Origin: an uncultured Sutterella sp. | GTDB taxonomy: Bacteria > Pseudomonadota > Gammaproteobacteria > Burkholderiales > Burkholderiaceae_F | Assembly: GCA_905212345.1 (NCBI GenBank) | Contig: CAJMEC010000006.1 | Span: 1 to 61,414 of the forward strand | Direction: 5' to 3' | Length of the DNA: 61,414 nucleotides | In this document: positions 27,178-35,780 of the stretch, one piece after another | How the letters are laid out: each line of letters opens with the position of its first letter | Numbering within the stretch: the first letter of the stretch is position 1 | The notes under the pieces: generated by a model | What the model was told of the DNA's origin: nothing | The model's database searches: none | The model's input: the letters and a program-made list of their open reading frames with translations, nothing else | Translations under genes and position numbers: made by a program

Positions 27178-27206
27178 ATAATACACCTGCAAAAAAATCG
27201 CTTCAA
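27178..27206 (-). promoter_or_regulatory. sigma-70-type promoter of the porin gene
   Basis: On the minus strand TTGAAG (27201-27206) and TATTAT (27178-27183) are separated by exactly 17 nt, about 90 nt upstream of the porin start. The long leader would leave room for small-RNA control, which is common for porins but not demonstrated here. Confidence 0.6.
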
Positions 27207-27460
27207 TAAACTATGTCACCACAACAAATCTCTTTTCTCGCAATTGCCATTGACGACATCCAGTTTACAGAACTAACTTTTCAAGAATTTGAAAAATAAC
27301 GTTTCCCCACATCTAATCACCGTTTTCCTAAATAATTACTCATTGTTTTAACTCGCACACATTCCCGCCAACATCTTTACTTCTCACACAAATCCCGTCT
27401 CGTTTATTTCTTAAATTAATCTAAAAAGTAAAGTAACTTAAAATAGCTACACCAATAATA
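27207..27460. other. intergenic stretch, no gene seen
   Basis: AT-rich sequence between the porin promoter and the aminotransferase terminator. The only open frame is about 28 codons from 27211 on the plus strand, without a ribosome binding site. Nothing supportable is seen. Confidence 0.5.
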
Positions 27461-27462
27461 AA

Positions 27463-27484
27463 GACGGGCAGAATCCTGCCCATC
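27463..27484 (-). terminator. intrinsic terminator of the aminotransferase gene
   Basis: On the minus strand a 9-bp stem GATGGGCAG / CTGCCCGTC (one G-T pair) with a 4-nt loop is followed by TTTATTATT. It lies just after the aminotransferase stop codon. Confidence 0.8.
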
Positions 27485-27492
27485 TTTATCGT

Positions 27493-28767
27493 CTACTGAT
27501 GTTCTTGAATTACTTGCGCAATTCTTTCAAGAGCTATTTTAATTGTGGAACGATTTGGACCATAAGAAAAACGAACCCAATGACGATAGGGTTCATTGGT
27601 CGGACGTACGCGGAAAGGTCTTACATCAAAGAAGTGACCAGGAACTGTGATGACTTTCTTTTGCAAACAAGCATGGAAGAAGTAATCTGCGTCAGATAAT
27701 TTCCCTGGCAGATTTTCAATACTTGCCCACAGATAGAAGGTACCTAATGGCTGATTGGCAGGCGTATGAATACCCAACTCTGCCAAGCCTTCCATCATCA
27801 TCTTGCGTTTAACCGCGAATTCCTTACGCGTGGCTAATAGTTCTGCCTCAGCGTGACCCTCAGCCAACTCTTCAATAACCCCGCGTTGAACCATCGTGGA
27901 CGGTCCGCCGTCAACAGCGCTAGCGGCGCGATTAATCATTTCGATCAAGTACTTCGGACCGATTGCCCAGCCTGCGCGCCAACCCGGATAACGGAATCCT
28001 TTTGTTAAACCGTCAAAAACAATAACCGGGTCACGATTAATGTCCTTCACATAGGGTAACGCAGAAACAGCTTTTTCAGCGGGAGACCCATCTTCGTTAT
28101 AAGAGAAGGTCGCGTAGAATTCGTCTGCGCCCAACAAACAATTTTCTTTTCTGGCTGCGTTGATATAGCGATCCATCGCTTCATCTTTAATCACCTGACC
28201 GGTCGGGTTGCAGGGATTGGAGAAAACAAAAGCGTTGGGACGCACGTCATGCATAAAGTTTTCAAAACGCTCCACCGGCACGGTAAAACCATCTTTTTCT
28301 TCTGCACGCAACTCAATCAGTTCACAGTTGTGGCGAAGAGGATAGAGATAATCCTCATAAGCGGTATAGTCCGGATTTTTATAGGCAATTCGGGCGCCGT
28401 CTTTGAAGATACTGTAAAGACGCGTTAAAGCCAGGCGGCCGCCGCAGGCAAAACTCACGTTTTCAGCCGTGTATTGACTCATGCCTTTACGATAGGTGCG
28501 GTTAACCCAATCGGCAATGGCTTCCCTGACCTCCGGCGTTCCACCAACAGGACCGTAGGCCGCATCACTCGGTTGGAGTTTTAAGCTTTCGATACGATCA
28601 GGAGCGCCGTCAATGGTACCTACTTCCGGCTGACCTTGACCTACGTTGCACCAATCCGGATGGCCGTTATAAAAGCCCAATTTAGAGGCTTCGTTGACTG
28701 TCCAAATCACCCCCATATACGGTACGTATCGCACCATCGGAAAATCTGCGCTGCCGTATTCTTCCAT
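27493..28767 (-). CDS. class I/II PLP-dependent aminotransferase
   Basis: A 424-residue fold-type I aminotransferase. It shows YGPVGGTPEVREAIADW near the substrate pocket, FSNPCNPTGQVI (the NP-x-N-P-T-G motif), GADEFYATFSY with the PLP-binding Asp, and Lys in FDGLTKGFRYPGWRAGW, which carries both the Schiff-base Lys and the nearby phosphate-binding Arg. The start has AGGAG 7 nt upstream. Substrate is not predictable; relatives act on aspartate, aromatic or branched amino acids. It is a single-gene unit divergent from a LysR gene 110 bp away, which is likely its regulator. This suits an organism living on amino acids. Confidence 0.85.
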   Translation of the reverse strand: MEEYGSADFPMVRYVPYMGVIWTVNEASKLGFYNGHPDWCNVGQGQPEVGTIDGAPDRIESLKLQPSDAAYGPVGGTPEVREAIADWVNRTYRKGMSQYTAENVSFACGGRLALTRLYSIFKDGARIAYKNPDYTAYEDYLYPLRHNCELIELRAEEKDGFTVPVERFENFMHDVRPNAFVFSNPCNPTGQVIKDEAMDRYINAARKENCLLGADEFYATFSYNEDGSPAEKAVSALPYVKDINRDPVIVFDGLTKGFRYPGWRAGWAIGPKYLIEMINRAASAVDGGPSTMVQRGVIEELAEGHAEAELLATRKEFAVKRKMMMEGLAELGIHTPANQPLGTFYLWASIENLPGKLSDADYFFHACLQKKVITVPGHFFDVRPFRVRPTNEPYRHWVRFSYGPNRSTIKIALERIAQVIQEHQ

Positions 28768-28845
28768 CTCATTTCTCCTAGTGAATTTCGTTTTGATTAT
28801 TGTAGGTAGAAGAAAACAAAAAGAGAATGACAGATCTTTAAACTA

Positions 28846-28866
28846 TAATTGTCAAAAAGACAATTA
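28846..28866. promoter_or_regulatory. operator-like inverted repeat between aminotransferase and LysR genes
   Basis: A perfect 8-bp inverted repeat TAATTGTC-AAAAA-GACAATTA ends 11 nt before the LysR start codon. LysR-type proteins bind T-N11-A dyads in divergent promoters, and this dyad fits that size. Autoregulation of the LysR gene plus control of the aminotransferase is the likely role (inference). Confidence 0.55.
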
Positions 28867-28877
28867 ATGTAAAAATT

Positions 28878-29825
28878 ATGAAGAAAGTTGACAACCTTTT
28901 GGTCTGGAAAGTTTTGCTCACCATTGCTGATTTAGGCTCACTTAAACTTGCGGCGGAAAGGCTTTGGATTGATCCGCCTCTGGCTTCCCGAATGTTGGCA
29001 AATCTCGAAGACGAACTCGGCATTTTTCTTCTTGACCGTCGCTCACGCCCTGCTGTTTTAACAAAAGAAGCCAAAGAAATTCTGCCGTCTGTCAGTCAAT
29101 TAATACAAAGCCATGAAGCGCTTCTTTCTTTAACTCAAAACCTACGAAAAGATCACGATCCCAAGGCTCGTCGGACGCTACGTATATCACTGCCCGTCAA
29201 TATGGACCGAACGCCTATTCTTTCTGCCTTACTTGACTATGAATCGTTGCATCCCGGTGTTCATTTCGAAATTTTGGCTGACCGCGGACTAAAGGCTCTT
29301 TTAAACCGACAAACCGATTTGTCCTTTTGCTTTTACTCTTCCGATCAACCGGAATTGCACGGGACATTCGTGGATGAGTTTTACACCTTCTTATTAGCCA
29401 AGCGCTCTTATTTGGAGAAACATCACACCCCTAAAACCCCCAAGGATTTAATTCATCACCCCATCCTTCTGCGCTACCCTTATAGCCCTTACTACGCTGA
29501 CTTCATTGAAAACGGAGAAACACAATTCAAATTGCGCCATTGTCAGAAGATTAATTACGGCGATGCAACAGCCTGTAAAGAAATGCTACTTGCGGGAGCA
29601 GGCATTGCCATTGATCTCAACCTCGGCATGGTGCGATCTCAACTACAAGATCAATCCGTTGTTGCCGTCATGCCGAAATGGCATCGCCCCGTGGCACGAG
29701 CCCATGTGTACTGCCGCTCTGAAAACAAAAACAGTCCTTTATACCAAGAGGTGTTGAAATTGATTGTTGAAAACGGCAACTCGGATCTCACCAGTCCGTG
29801 GCGGCAGTTTGCCAAGCAATTTTAG
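28878..29825 (+). CDS. LysR-family transcriptional regulator
   Basis: A 315-residue regulator with an N-terminal winged helix-turn-helix (LKLAAERLWIDPPLASRMLANLE region, residues about 20-45), the family GIFLLDRRSRPAVLT block, and a periplasmic-binding-like effector domain (LRISLPVNMDR, GIAIDLNLGMVRS). WIDPPLASR replaces the usual VTQPAVSR, an atypical recognition helix. It has no obvious ribosome binding site, so it may be weakly translated. The target is most likely the divergent aminotransferase gene. Confidence 0.88.
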   Translation: MKKVDNLLVWKVLLTIADLGSLKLAAERLWIDPPLASRMLANLEDELGIFLLDRRSRPAVLTKEAKEILPSVSQLIQSHEALLSLTQNLRKDHDPKARRTLRISLPVNMDRTPILSALLDYESLHPGVHFEILADRGLKALLNRQTDLSFCFYSSDQPELHGTFVDEFYTFLLAKRSYLEKHHTPKTPKDLIHHPILLRYPYSPYYADFIENGETQFKLRHCQKINYGDATACKEMLLAGAGIAIDLNLGMVRSQLQDQSVVAVMPKWHRPVARAHVYCRSENKNSPLYQEVLKLIVENGNSDLTSPWRQFAKQF

Positions 29826-29836
29826 GCAACAAAAAA

Positions 29837-29853
29837 GCAACCCAGAAGGTTGC
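29837..29853 (-). terminator. bidirectional hairpin ending the tRNA-Ala/Glu transcript
   Basis: GCAACC-cagaa-GGTTGC. On the minus strand it is followed by TTTTTTG, a good intrinsic terminator for the tRNA transcript. It also lies 11 nt after the LysR stop codon and may close that convergent transcript. Confidence 0.7.
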
Positions 29854-29865
29854 TCATTGGAAAAG

Positions 29866-29941
29866 TGGCGTCCCCACGGGGATTCGAACCCCGGTACCGA
29901 CCGTGAAAGGGTCGTGTCCTAGGCCTCTAGACGATGGAGAC
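29866..29941 (-). tRNA. tRNA-Glu (anticodon TTC)
   Basis: A 76-nt cloverleaf with encoded CCA. The acceptor pair is GTCTCCA / TGGGGAC with one G-T pair, discriminator G, anticodon loop CTTTCAC, and T-arm CGGGG-TTCGAAT-CCCCG. It is cotranscribed after tRNA-Ala with a 12-nt spacer. Confidence 0.96.
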
Positions 29942-29953
29942 GCTATCTAACTG

Positions 29954-30029
29954 TGGTGGAGGTAAGCGGATTCGAACCGCTGACCCCTTGCATGCCATGC
30001 AAGTGCTCTACCAACTGAGCTATACCCCC
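29954..30029 (-). tRNA. tRNA-Ala (anticodon GGC)
   Basis: A 76-nt cloverleaf with encoded CCA. The acceptor is GGGGGTA / TACCTCC, discriminator A, D-arm AGCTCAGTTGGTAGAGC, anticodon stem-loop TTGCA-TGGCATGCAA giving GGC, and a T-arm with TTCGAAT. It is first in the two-tRNA transcript. Confidence 0.96.
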
Positions 30030-30042
30030 GAAGAGAAAACGC

Positions 30043-30071
30043 ATTGTATAGAGCACTTATCAAAAAATCAA
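30043..30071 (-). promoter_or_regulatory. promoter of the tRNA-Ala/tRNA-Glu unit
   Basis: On the minus strand TTGATT (30066-30071) and TACAAT (30043-30048) lie 17 nt apart. The -10 hexamer ends 13 nt before the tRNA-Ala 5' end, so the start site is near the mature end. Confidence 0.65.
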
Positions 30072-30089
30072 GACCCTTACGAAATTTTT

Positions 30090-31337
30090 TTAGAGTGTTC
30101 CCATGTAGGTAATAATGACCGCATTAATCAAGTCAATCAAGAACGCGCCGACTAAACTGACTATGAGCCAAGCCCGGGCGTTGGAACCATATTTTTCAGA
30201 CAAGGCCTGCATAACCGCCAAACCGTTTGCGGTCGAACCCATCGAAAAACCGACACCGCCAACACTTAACATCACCGTGTCATAGTTCTTGCCGAAAAGT
30301 AAGAAGATGAAAAACCATGAGAAAACCAACACCAAGACGGCTTGAGCGAGCAAAATCACCAACATCGGAATAGCCAAATTAACCAATTCAGCTAATTTCA
30401 AGCTATTAACTGCCATGGTCACAAAAAGCACCAAACTAATGTCCGCGACAGCATTAAGACCAACACCGTCAATTCGCACCGTCTTTGTGCAATCGATCAC
30501 ATTCCGAACAACCGCTGCCACAATCATGGAACCGATATAGGCGGGAAGCGTAATAATCTGACCTAAAAAGTCTGAAACGATTCCACCCAGAGCCATGCAA
30601 ATGGCCACAATACCGCCGGCTTTCATCAGTTCATCGGTAAAGGACGGTTTTTGACCGGCTTCTTTAGCCACAATATCGGCCTGCAGATCACCAGGCATCC
30701 GCAGAGGCGGTTCCGGTGTTGGCACGGATTGCGGAGTAACGATCTTGTATTTGCGAATCAGCCATTCACCAAAGGGACCGCCCAAAATCAATGCGGCCGC
30801 CATGCCAAATGTTGCCGATGTGATCGCCACAGCCGTTCCGCCGGTGATGCCGTACGTTTCTTCAAAATAAGGTCCAAAAGCAGCCGATGTTCCCAAGCCA
30901 CCCATCATGGAAACCGCACCGGTCAAAATCCCATAGTGCTTATCAAGCCCCATAAAGCTGGCAAGTGACATACCCAGCACGTTTTGCAAAACCGCCAAAA
31001 CAGAGACAGCGATTAAGAATCCCACCAAAAGCTTTCCGCCTTGTTTAACCACTTTGACACTGGCCATCATCCCAATTGTTGTGAAAAAAGCGAGCATCAA
31101 TAGGGTTTGCAAAGTGGAATCAAAATGGACTAGAAGAATGCCGCAGCCTTGTAATACAGAAAGAATAACGGCCAAAATCATGCCGCCCACAACCGGACTG
31201 GGCATAGACAAACGCTCAAGAATCGCTACCTTGGCTTTAACCCAAACACCTAAGTAATAGGTCACTACTGCTAAAGCCAAACTCTGAATCATGTTGATGT
31301 TTAGCACCCATATACCATTTTCAAACGCAATGTCCAT
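30090..31337 (-). CDS. gltS: sodium/glutamate symporter GltS
   Basis: A 415-residue inner-membrane carrier of the ESS family (E. coli GltS is 401 aa). It has two pseudo-symmetric halves. The first has MPSPVVGGMILAV, FFTTIGMMASV and the pore loop GGLGTSAAFGPYFEETYG; the second has YIGSMIVAAVVRN, LVLFVTMAVNSLKL and GFSMGSTANGLAVMQA. It imports glutamate with sodium. GGAGG lies 6 nt upstream of the ATG. A LysR gene lies directly upstream on the same strand. Glutamate uptake fits with the aminotransferase and amidohydrolase genes of the neighbourhood. Confidence 0.92.
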   Translation of the reverse strand: MDIAFENGIWVLNINMIQSLALAVVTYYLGVWVKAKVAILERLSMPSPVVGGMILAVILSVLQGCGILLVHFDSTLQTLLMLAFFTTIGMMASVKVVKQGGKLLVGFLIAVSVLAVLQNVLGMSLASFMGLDKHYGILTGAVSMMGGLGTSAAFGPYFEETYGITGGTAVAITSATFGMAAALILGGPFGEWLIRKYKIVTPQSVPTPEPPLRMPGDLQADIVAKEAGQKPSFTDELMKAGGIVAICMALGGIVSDFLGQIITLPAYIGSMIVAAVVRNVIDCTKTVRIDGVGLNAVADISLVLFVTMAVNSLKLAELVNLAIPMLVILLAQAVLVLVFSWFFIFLLFGKNYDTVMLSVGGVGFSMGSTANGLAVMQALSEKYGSNARAWLIVSLVGAFLIDLINAVIITYMGTL

Positions 31338-31480
31338 CTTGACCTCCCAAATGTAAATGCGGAAGTTGGTTTTTGATTTACAACAATAACGCGCCTGTAA
31401 TGCCGTGGGAAGCTCTGTATTGCGTGGAAATGCTTAGATTATTTGAAATCCAATTGAATATTTTTAGATACCCTCAGAGC

Positions 31481-31496
31481 TTTTGCTTAAGCAAAA
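31481..31496. promoter_or_regulatory. 16-bp perfect palindrome between LysR and gltS genes
   Basis: TTTTGCTTAAGCAAAA is self-complementary and lies 12 nt beyond the LysR stop codon. It could form a hairpin at the LysR transcript end, but there is no U-run after it. It could alternatively be a protein-binding dyad upstream of gltS. Nothing else is seen in 31338-31508. Confidence 0.4.
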
Positions 31497-31508
31497 CCGC
31501 CCTGACCA

Positions 31509-32441
31509 TTACCTTTTTTGATTCTTCAAGCTATCCCGGACCATGTTGCAAAAGATCTTACTTGCATGACTCTGGTAGACGTGATCATTCCATGCAATGA
31601 CGACTGTTTGAATCGGTAAAACTCCTTCCATACTCAAGAATCTGCATCTATTTCTTGCCTCATAGGGCCCAACCAATGTTTCTTGACAAACGGCCGTGCA
31701 AATCCCAGAAGCTACGAATTCCAACCGAGTTCCCAATTGTCTGACATCCATGTTCAGTTCGCGGAAATTTCGCCCGACTACTTTAGATAAAAGAGCGGTT
31801 CTCTCATGGTGTAAAACGGTCTGTAAAAGCGGTAATTTTGATAGCTTGTCAAAGTTCGCGTCCTGAAAACGCGGATAACATCCTTCAGAGTTATATCGTT
31901 CACCGACATCGGCGAAGTATTGTGTATCGGGTACAGCAAAAAGATAACGTTCTTTAAACAACGGATAGGCATTTAATCCTTTTTTCAACAAGTATTGAAA
32001 AAGTACCCCGACTTCTGCCATACCTGATAGCAGGAGATTGGAAATTTCTTCAAGGTGATGCTCAAGAGTCAGCTCAATGTAAATGCCGGGGTATTGCTTG
32101 GCAAACGCACTGACTCCAGGAATAAGAATAGCATTTGTTCGCTCGCCATTGCTTGCAATACGTAACTTCCCGATCCTCAGATTGGCATGATCGGAACAAA
32201 ATTGCTCCGTTTCCTGCTCAATGTTTCGAATTCGTCGACGACTGTCCAAGTAATACTGTCCCAATTCCGTCAATCTGAAGGGCTTATGATGCCGATCGAC
32301 AATAAGTCCTCTGCATTCTTTCTCAAGACGCTGAACAACTTGAGATAAATATGGCTGAGTAACGCCAAGACTAGCCGCGGCTTTTCGAAAATTTCCTTCG
32401 TTTTCAATGGCAGACAATATTTCTAGAGCACTAACCGACAT
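31509..32441 (-). CDS. LysR-family transcriptional regulator
   Basis: A 310-residue regulator. The helix-turn-helix is FRKAAASLGVTQPYLSQVVQRLEKE (residues about 18-42), and the effector domain begins LRIGKLRIASNGERTNAIL. It lies upstream of gltS in the same direction and divergent from the secreted esterase gene at 32565. With only 123 bp to the esterase start it could control either. The effector is unknown. Confidence 0.88.
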   Translation of the reverse strand: MSVSALEILSAIENEGNFRKAAASLGVTQPYLSQVVQRLEKECRGLIVDRHHKPFRLTELGQYYLDSRRRIRNIEQETEQFCSDHANLRIGKLRIASNGERTNAILIPGVSAFAKQYPGIYIELTLEHHLEEISNLLLSGMAEVGVLFQYLLKKGLNAYPLFKERYLFAVPDTQYFADVGERYNSEGCYPRFQDANFDKLSKLPLLQTVLHHERTALLSKVVGRNFRELNMDVRQLGTRLEFVASGICTAVCQETLVGPYEARNRCRFLSMEGVLPIQTVVIAWNDHVYQSHASKIFCNMVRDSLKNQKR

Positions 32442-32564
32442 CTCGAACCTCTAATTAGTAAAAACTTATCAAATAGAAGTAATTCAATATTAGATTGTAA
32501 TTTTAATTGCTAATAAACTGATCAAAAAATCTTCATCCCAACAATGTCTCGATAGGAGATAAAA

Positions 32565-33434
32565 ATGAAACTTAAGACTTTTGCTCTCGCTCTTACTCTA
32601 GCCATGGGTGCAGGATTAACTGTTTCTACGCAGGCTGCAGAAATTATCGAATTGTGGCCCAATGGAGCCCCTAACAAAAGTACTATTACGGAAGCAGAAA
32701 AAACGGATGCTGAAGGAAATATTTTTAACGTAACGAAAGCTAGACTGGAAGTCTCCGTACCGCAAAAACCGAATGGCAAAGCTGTCATTTTGATGCCGGG
32801 TGGCGGATACAGTAATTTGTCAATGGCAACCATTGAGGAAAGTTTTGTTCCCCTCTTTCAATCGGAAGGCTTTACCACGTTTGTTTTGAAATACCGCCTT
32901 CCGAAAGGCAATCCTATTGTTCCCCTTTCTGACGCTAATAAAGCGGTTGCTACAGTCCGCAGTCTTTTTGACAAATACAAACTTCACACTGTCGGCGTAA
33001 TGGGAGCTAGTGCCGGTGGTCACTTGGCCGCCATGTCCAGTGTTTCTTGCAAAGACAATACTTGCCCTGATTTTTCAGTTCTCATCTACCCCAATATTTC
33101 AATGATGCAGGAAGAAACTCAACCTAAGAGCTCCTGCCGAAATAACCTGATCGGCCCGGATCGTTCTGTTCAATATGACACCACTTACTCTGCTTATAAG
33201 CATGTCGGTCTGTCGACTCCTCCGGCTTTCCTTGCCGTTTCAGCGCAAGACGAATTTGCCGGCAGTCTCGGATCTATGCTTTATGCGCGCGCCATGGTTG
33301 AGAATGCTCGTCCAGTTTCCTTACATGTCTATCCGACCGGCAACCACGGATGGCGAGCTGAAAAAAGCGAATCTTTCCCTGATGGAGATCACTTCAGAGA
33401 AGATCTCAAAATGTGGTTAAAGACAATCAAATAA
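32565..33434 (+). CDS. secreted alpha/beta-hydrolase (acetyl-xylan-esterase/BD-FAE-like)
   Basis: A 289-residue protein with a signal peptide ending TVSTQA-A, giving a periplasmic product. An oxyanion block MPGGGYSNL (residues 77-85) replaces the HGGG of carboxylesterases. The nucleophile is Ser149 in GASAGGH, with probable Asp229 (SAQDEF) and His261 (GNHGW) completing the triad. Such small esterases remove acetyl or feruloyl groups from plant or mucin glycans. GGAG lies 9 nt upstream of the start. The next gene (37-nt gap) is another secreted esterase, so the pair is likely co-transcribed. Confidence 0.82.
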   Translation: MKLKTFALALTLAMGAGLTVSTQAAEIIELWPNGAPNKSTITEAEKTDAEGNIFNVTKARLEVSVPQKPNGKAVILMPGGGYSNLSMATIEESFVPLFQSEGFTTFVLKYRLPKGNPIVPLSDANKAVATVRSLFDKYKLHTVGVMGASAGGHLAAMSSVSCKDNTCPDFSVLIYPNISMMQEETQPKSSCRNNLIGPDRSVQYDTTYSAYKHVGLSTPPAFLAVSAQDEFAGSLGSMLYARAMVENARPVSLHVYPTGNHGWRAEKSESFPDGDHFREDLKMWLKTIK

Positions 33435-33471
33435 TGCTCTCACTCAATAATGACTCAATGAGGTCATCACT

Positions 33472-34305
33472 ATGAAAAAAATTGCAGTTTTAACGTCTGC
33501 TCTTATATCCGCTTGCTTAGCTACAAGTGTTTGCGCAGCTGAAAACTATTCCGTTAACCCTCTTGTTAAAGGATTGGAAAAATCCCCTGAACGAGTCCTC
33601 CTCGTGGGGAATTCGTTCATGTACTACAACTGTGGTGTGACAGGCTATATCAGTGGTTTAGCCAAAGATAAAAATAAGAAGCTCACATTAACGATGGCAA
33701 CAATCGGTGGAGCCGGGCTTGACTGGCATGATGTTAAAAGTTACCTGCGTCCCAATGGTCTTCGCAGTTATTCAACAACCGATGACGGCAGCAATAAACT
33801 GATTTTCCACAAATACCCCGGAGGAAAGGTGTTTGAAGCCGTTATCCTTCAAGATAATAGCCAAGGTCCCGTTCACCCGGAACTTAAAAAATTCTTTGAA
33901 AAGTATGGAGCCATCCATAGTAAAGATATCCGCGCTACCGGGGCTGAGCCTATTTTCTTGATGACATGGGCTTATGCGGACAAACCGGAAATGACCAAAC
34001 AACTCGCTGATGCAACCATCCGTGTTGCCAACGAAAATAAAGCACTGGTTATTCCTGTTGGTCTTGCGTTTGCTCAAGCTTTAAAGGAACGCCCCGACTT
34101 GAAGCTGACAGTTGAAGACAATCGACATCCAACGGCAGCTGGCTCTTACCTAGAAGGAGCAGTCATTTTTGCAGCTTTAACACGTACTTCTCCGCAAGGC
34201 GCACCATTCCTAGGAGGCTGTGAAAAGCCTTTAGCTAAAAAGGATGCTCAATTCCTGCAAACGATTGCTTGGAAGACAGTTAAAGAATTTTATGAATGGA
34301 AATAG
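33472..34305 (+). CDS. secreted SGNH/GDSL-family hydrolase
   Basis: A 277-residue protein with a signal peptide ending TSVCA-A. Block I is LLVGNSFMYYN with nucleophile Ser48, and block V is DNRHPTAAGSYL with Asp216 and His219. An Asn in VILQDNSQGP may serve the oxyanion hole. Substrates of SGNH enzymes are acetylated glycans or lipids. It forms a two-gene unit with the alpha/beta-hydrolase upstream, and a shared terminator follows. Two different periplasmic esterase folds together suggest stepwise de-esterification of one glycan or conjugate (inference). Confidence 0.78.
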   Translation: MKKIAVLTSALISACLATSVCAAENYSVNPLVKGLEKSPERVLLVGNSFMYYNCGVTGYISGLAKDKNKKLTLTMATIGGAGLDWHDVKSYLRPNGLRSYSTTDDGSNKLIFHKYPGGKVFEAVILQDNSQGPVHPELKKFFEKYGAIHSKDIRATGAEPIFLMTWAYADKPEMTKQLADATIRVANENKALVIPVGLAFAQALKERPDLKLTVEDNRHPTAAGSYLEGAVIFAALTRTSPQGAPFLGGCEKPLAKKDAQFLQTIAWKTVKEFYEWK

Positions 34306-34332
34306 TGCGCTCTGATTCAGAACGCCCATCAT

Positions 34333-34361
34333 CTGAAAGCCGGACTAAATCCGGCTTTCAG
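34333..34361. terminator. bidirectional hairpin between esterase and amidohydrolase genes
   Basis: A perfect 12-bp stem CTGAAAGCCGGA / TCCGGCTTTCAG with a 5-nt loop. It lies between two convergent stop codons (34305 and 34371). U-runs are weak on both sides. Confidence 0.7.
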
Positions 34362-34370
34362 TTTCAGTGA

Positions 34371-35780
34371 TTAAACAATAAAGCGGTCAGCAACCGGTTT
34401 GCCGGGATCGACCACCAACGTATCAATCCCCAGATCCCTCACGTACTTTTCGCCATACTGCGTGCAAATCACGGTACCGTTTGAGCCATAGACATGGCCA
34501 TTCTTAAAGACGGTCTTGCCTTTAACAAAGGTTGCTACCGGTTTTTGTGTGGCGTAGTTGTAAATCGTGATATCGGCATCTGCACCGACACTCAAATGAC
34601 CCTTATTGTCCAAACGCAACATACGAGCGGGGTTCAAAGAGGTCTTGGCAGCAAATTCCGGCAAGGTCAGAATGCCCAATTTCACTAACGACAAACCTTG
34701 TTCCAAAATCACATTGCGCGGGATGCAGCCGCCGTCCGTAGAGATACCGTCAACGACAAAGCTGCCGTCCGGACGTTTGGCTTCTGCAAGCCACACACGA
34801 GGCAGCGGCGGGTTCACATGAAATGAACCGCCCACATCGGTGTTGTGTTCTTTCCAAAGCTTGAGACCTTCTTCACCGGTTACCAAATCCGAGTAGCCGC
34901 CCGCATCGTAGACCGCCCAAACTTTATTGGCCTTAAAGGCGGCTTCAATCCCTTCACGGTCATCACTAAAGCCAAAGCGCTTCAGGCAGTTACCCGTCAC
35001 CTTGGATTGCACCTTACCGTTTTCAAAACAGGTCAGGCGCGTGCCGTTTCTGGGAGAAATGTAGCTTTCACAGTGAATGTGGTCATTGGCTAAGAGCAAA
35101 TCAATGGCTTCTTTCGTTTCTTCCAATTCAGGGCGAATCGCACCACGGCAGTAAGCATTGATGTGAGCCAAGTGCAAGAAGTTGCCCTGACTTAATTCAA
35201 CCGCTTCACGCATACCTTCGATGTTGGAACCATGTTCACTGGTGCCGGCGTGCCAGGCGATATAAGCGCCATGCTCCAAAGCTGTCTTGATCAACAAAGA
35301 AGATACAGCGGGCTTTAACGGATAGTGTCCGCCCAAAAGCTTCACCCCCAAAGCCCCTTCCTTCATGGAAGCATCAATCAACGCATCCATTTCAGCCTTG
35401 CTGGGTTCATTGGTCTTGAAGGTAAAGGGAGGAGAAGCAAACTGTAAAATAGCGCAGTTAATGCCGGCACCGTAGGTCGGAATGTTCTTTAAGACGTTAT
35501 CCAAAGGACCTGCCATATCCAAGCAAGTAGTCACGCCGGCCATGGCGAGCATCTTGAAACCAAACGGAGAACCCCACATTTCGCCAAGGTGCACGTGGCT
35601 ATCAACGATACCGGGCTGCAGAACCATACCCGTATAGTCTTCCACCACTCGGGCACTGCCGCCGGACAAGTCGACACCGACTTCAGCAATCTGGCCGTTT
35701 TCAATGGCCACATCCCGCACACCCTCAATACGGTTGAGCGGATCAACGACCGTCGCGCCCTTTAGTAAAAGATCCCACAT
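34371..35780 (-). CDS. metal-dependent amidohydrolase (dihydroorotase/hydantoinase-like)
   Basis: A 469-residue member of the amidohydrolase superfamily, with metal ligands His62 and His64 (DSHVHLG), Lys in GVKLLGGHYPL as a candidate carboxylated or structural residue, IAWHAGTSEHGSN, LHLAHINAYCRG and the catalytic Asp in STDGGCIPRN. It is cytoplasmic with no signal peptide. It is a clear paralogue of the gene at 58358: both share GVKLLGGHYPL, HINAYCRG and a D-G-G-x-I-P-R-N block. Substrate unknown; relatives cleave cyclic amides or N-acyl amino acids. It is convergent with the esterase pair and divergent from fhs. Confidence 0.8.
   Translation of the reverse strand: MWDLLLKGATVVDPLNRIEGVRDVAIENGQIAEVGVDLSGGSARVVEDYTGMVLQPGIVDSHVHLGEMWGSPFGFKMLAMAGVTTCLDMAGPLDNVLKNIPTYGAGINCAILQFASPPFTFKTNEPSKAEMDALIDASMKEGALGVKLLGGHYPLKPAVSSLLIKTALEHGAYIAWHAGTSEHGSNIEGMREAVELSQGNFLHLAHINAYCRGAIRPELEETKEAIDLLLANDHIHCESYISPRNGTRLTCFENGKVQSKVTGNCLKRFGFSDDREGIEAAFKANKVWAVYDAGGYSDLVTGEEGLKLWKEHNTDVGGSFHVNPPLPRVWLAEAKRPDGSFVVDGISTDGGCIPRNVILEQGLSLVKLGILTLPEFAAKTSLNPARMLRLDNKGHLSVGADADITIYNYATQKPVATFVKGKTVFKNGHVYGSNGTVICTQYGEKYVRDLGIDTLVVDPGKPVADRFIV

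Noticed and set aside
27211..27297. 28-codon open frame between porin and aminotransferase
   Set aside because: It has no ribosome binding site, no recognisable motif, and lies in AT-rich intergenic sequence.
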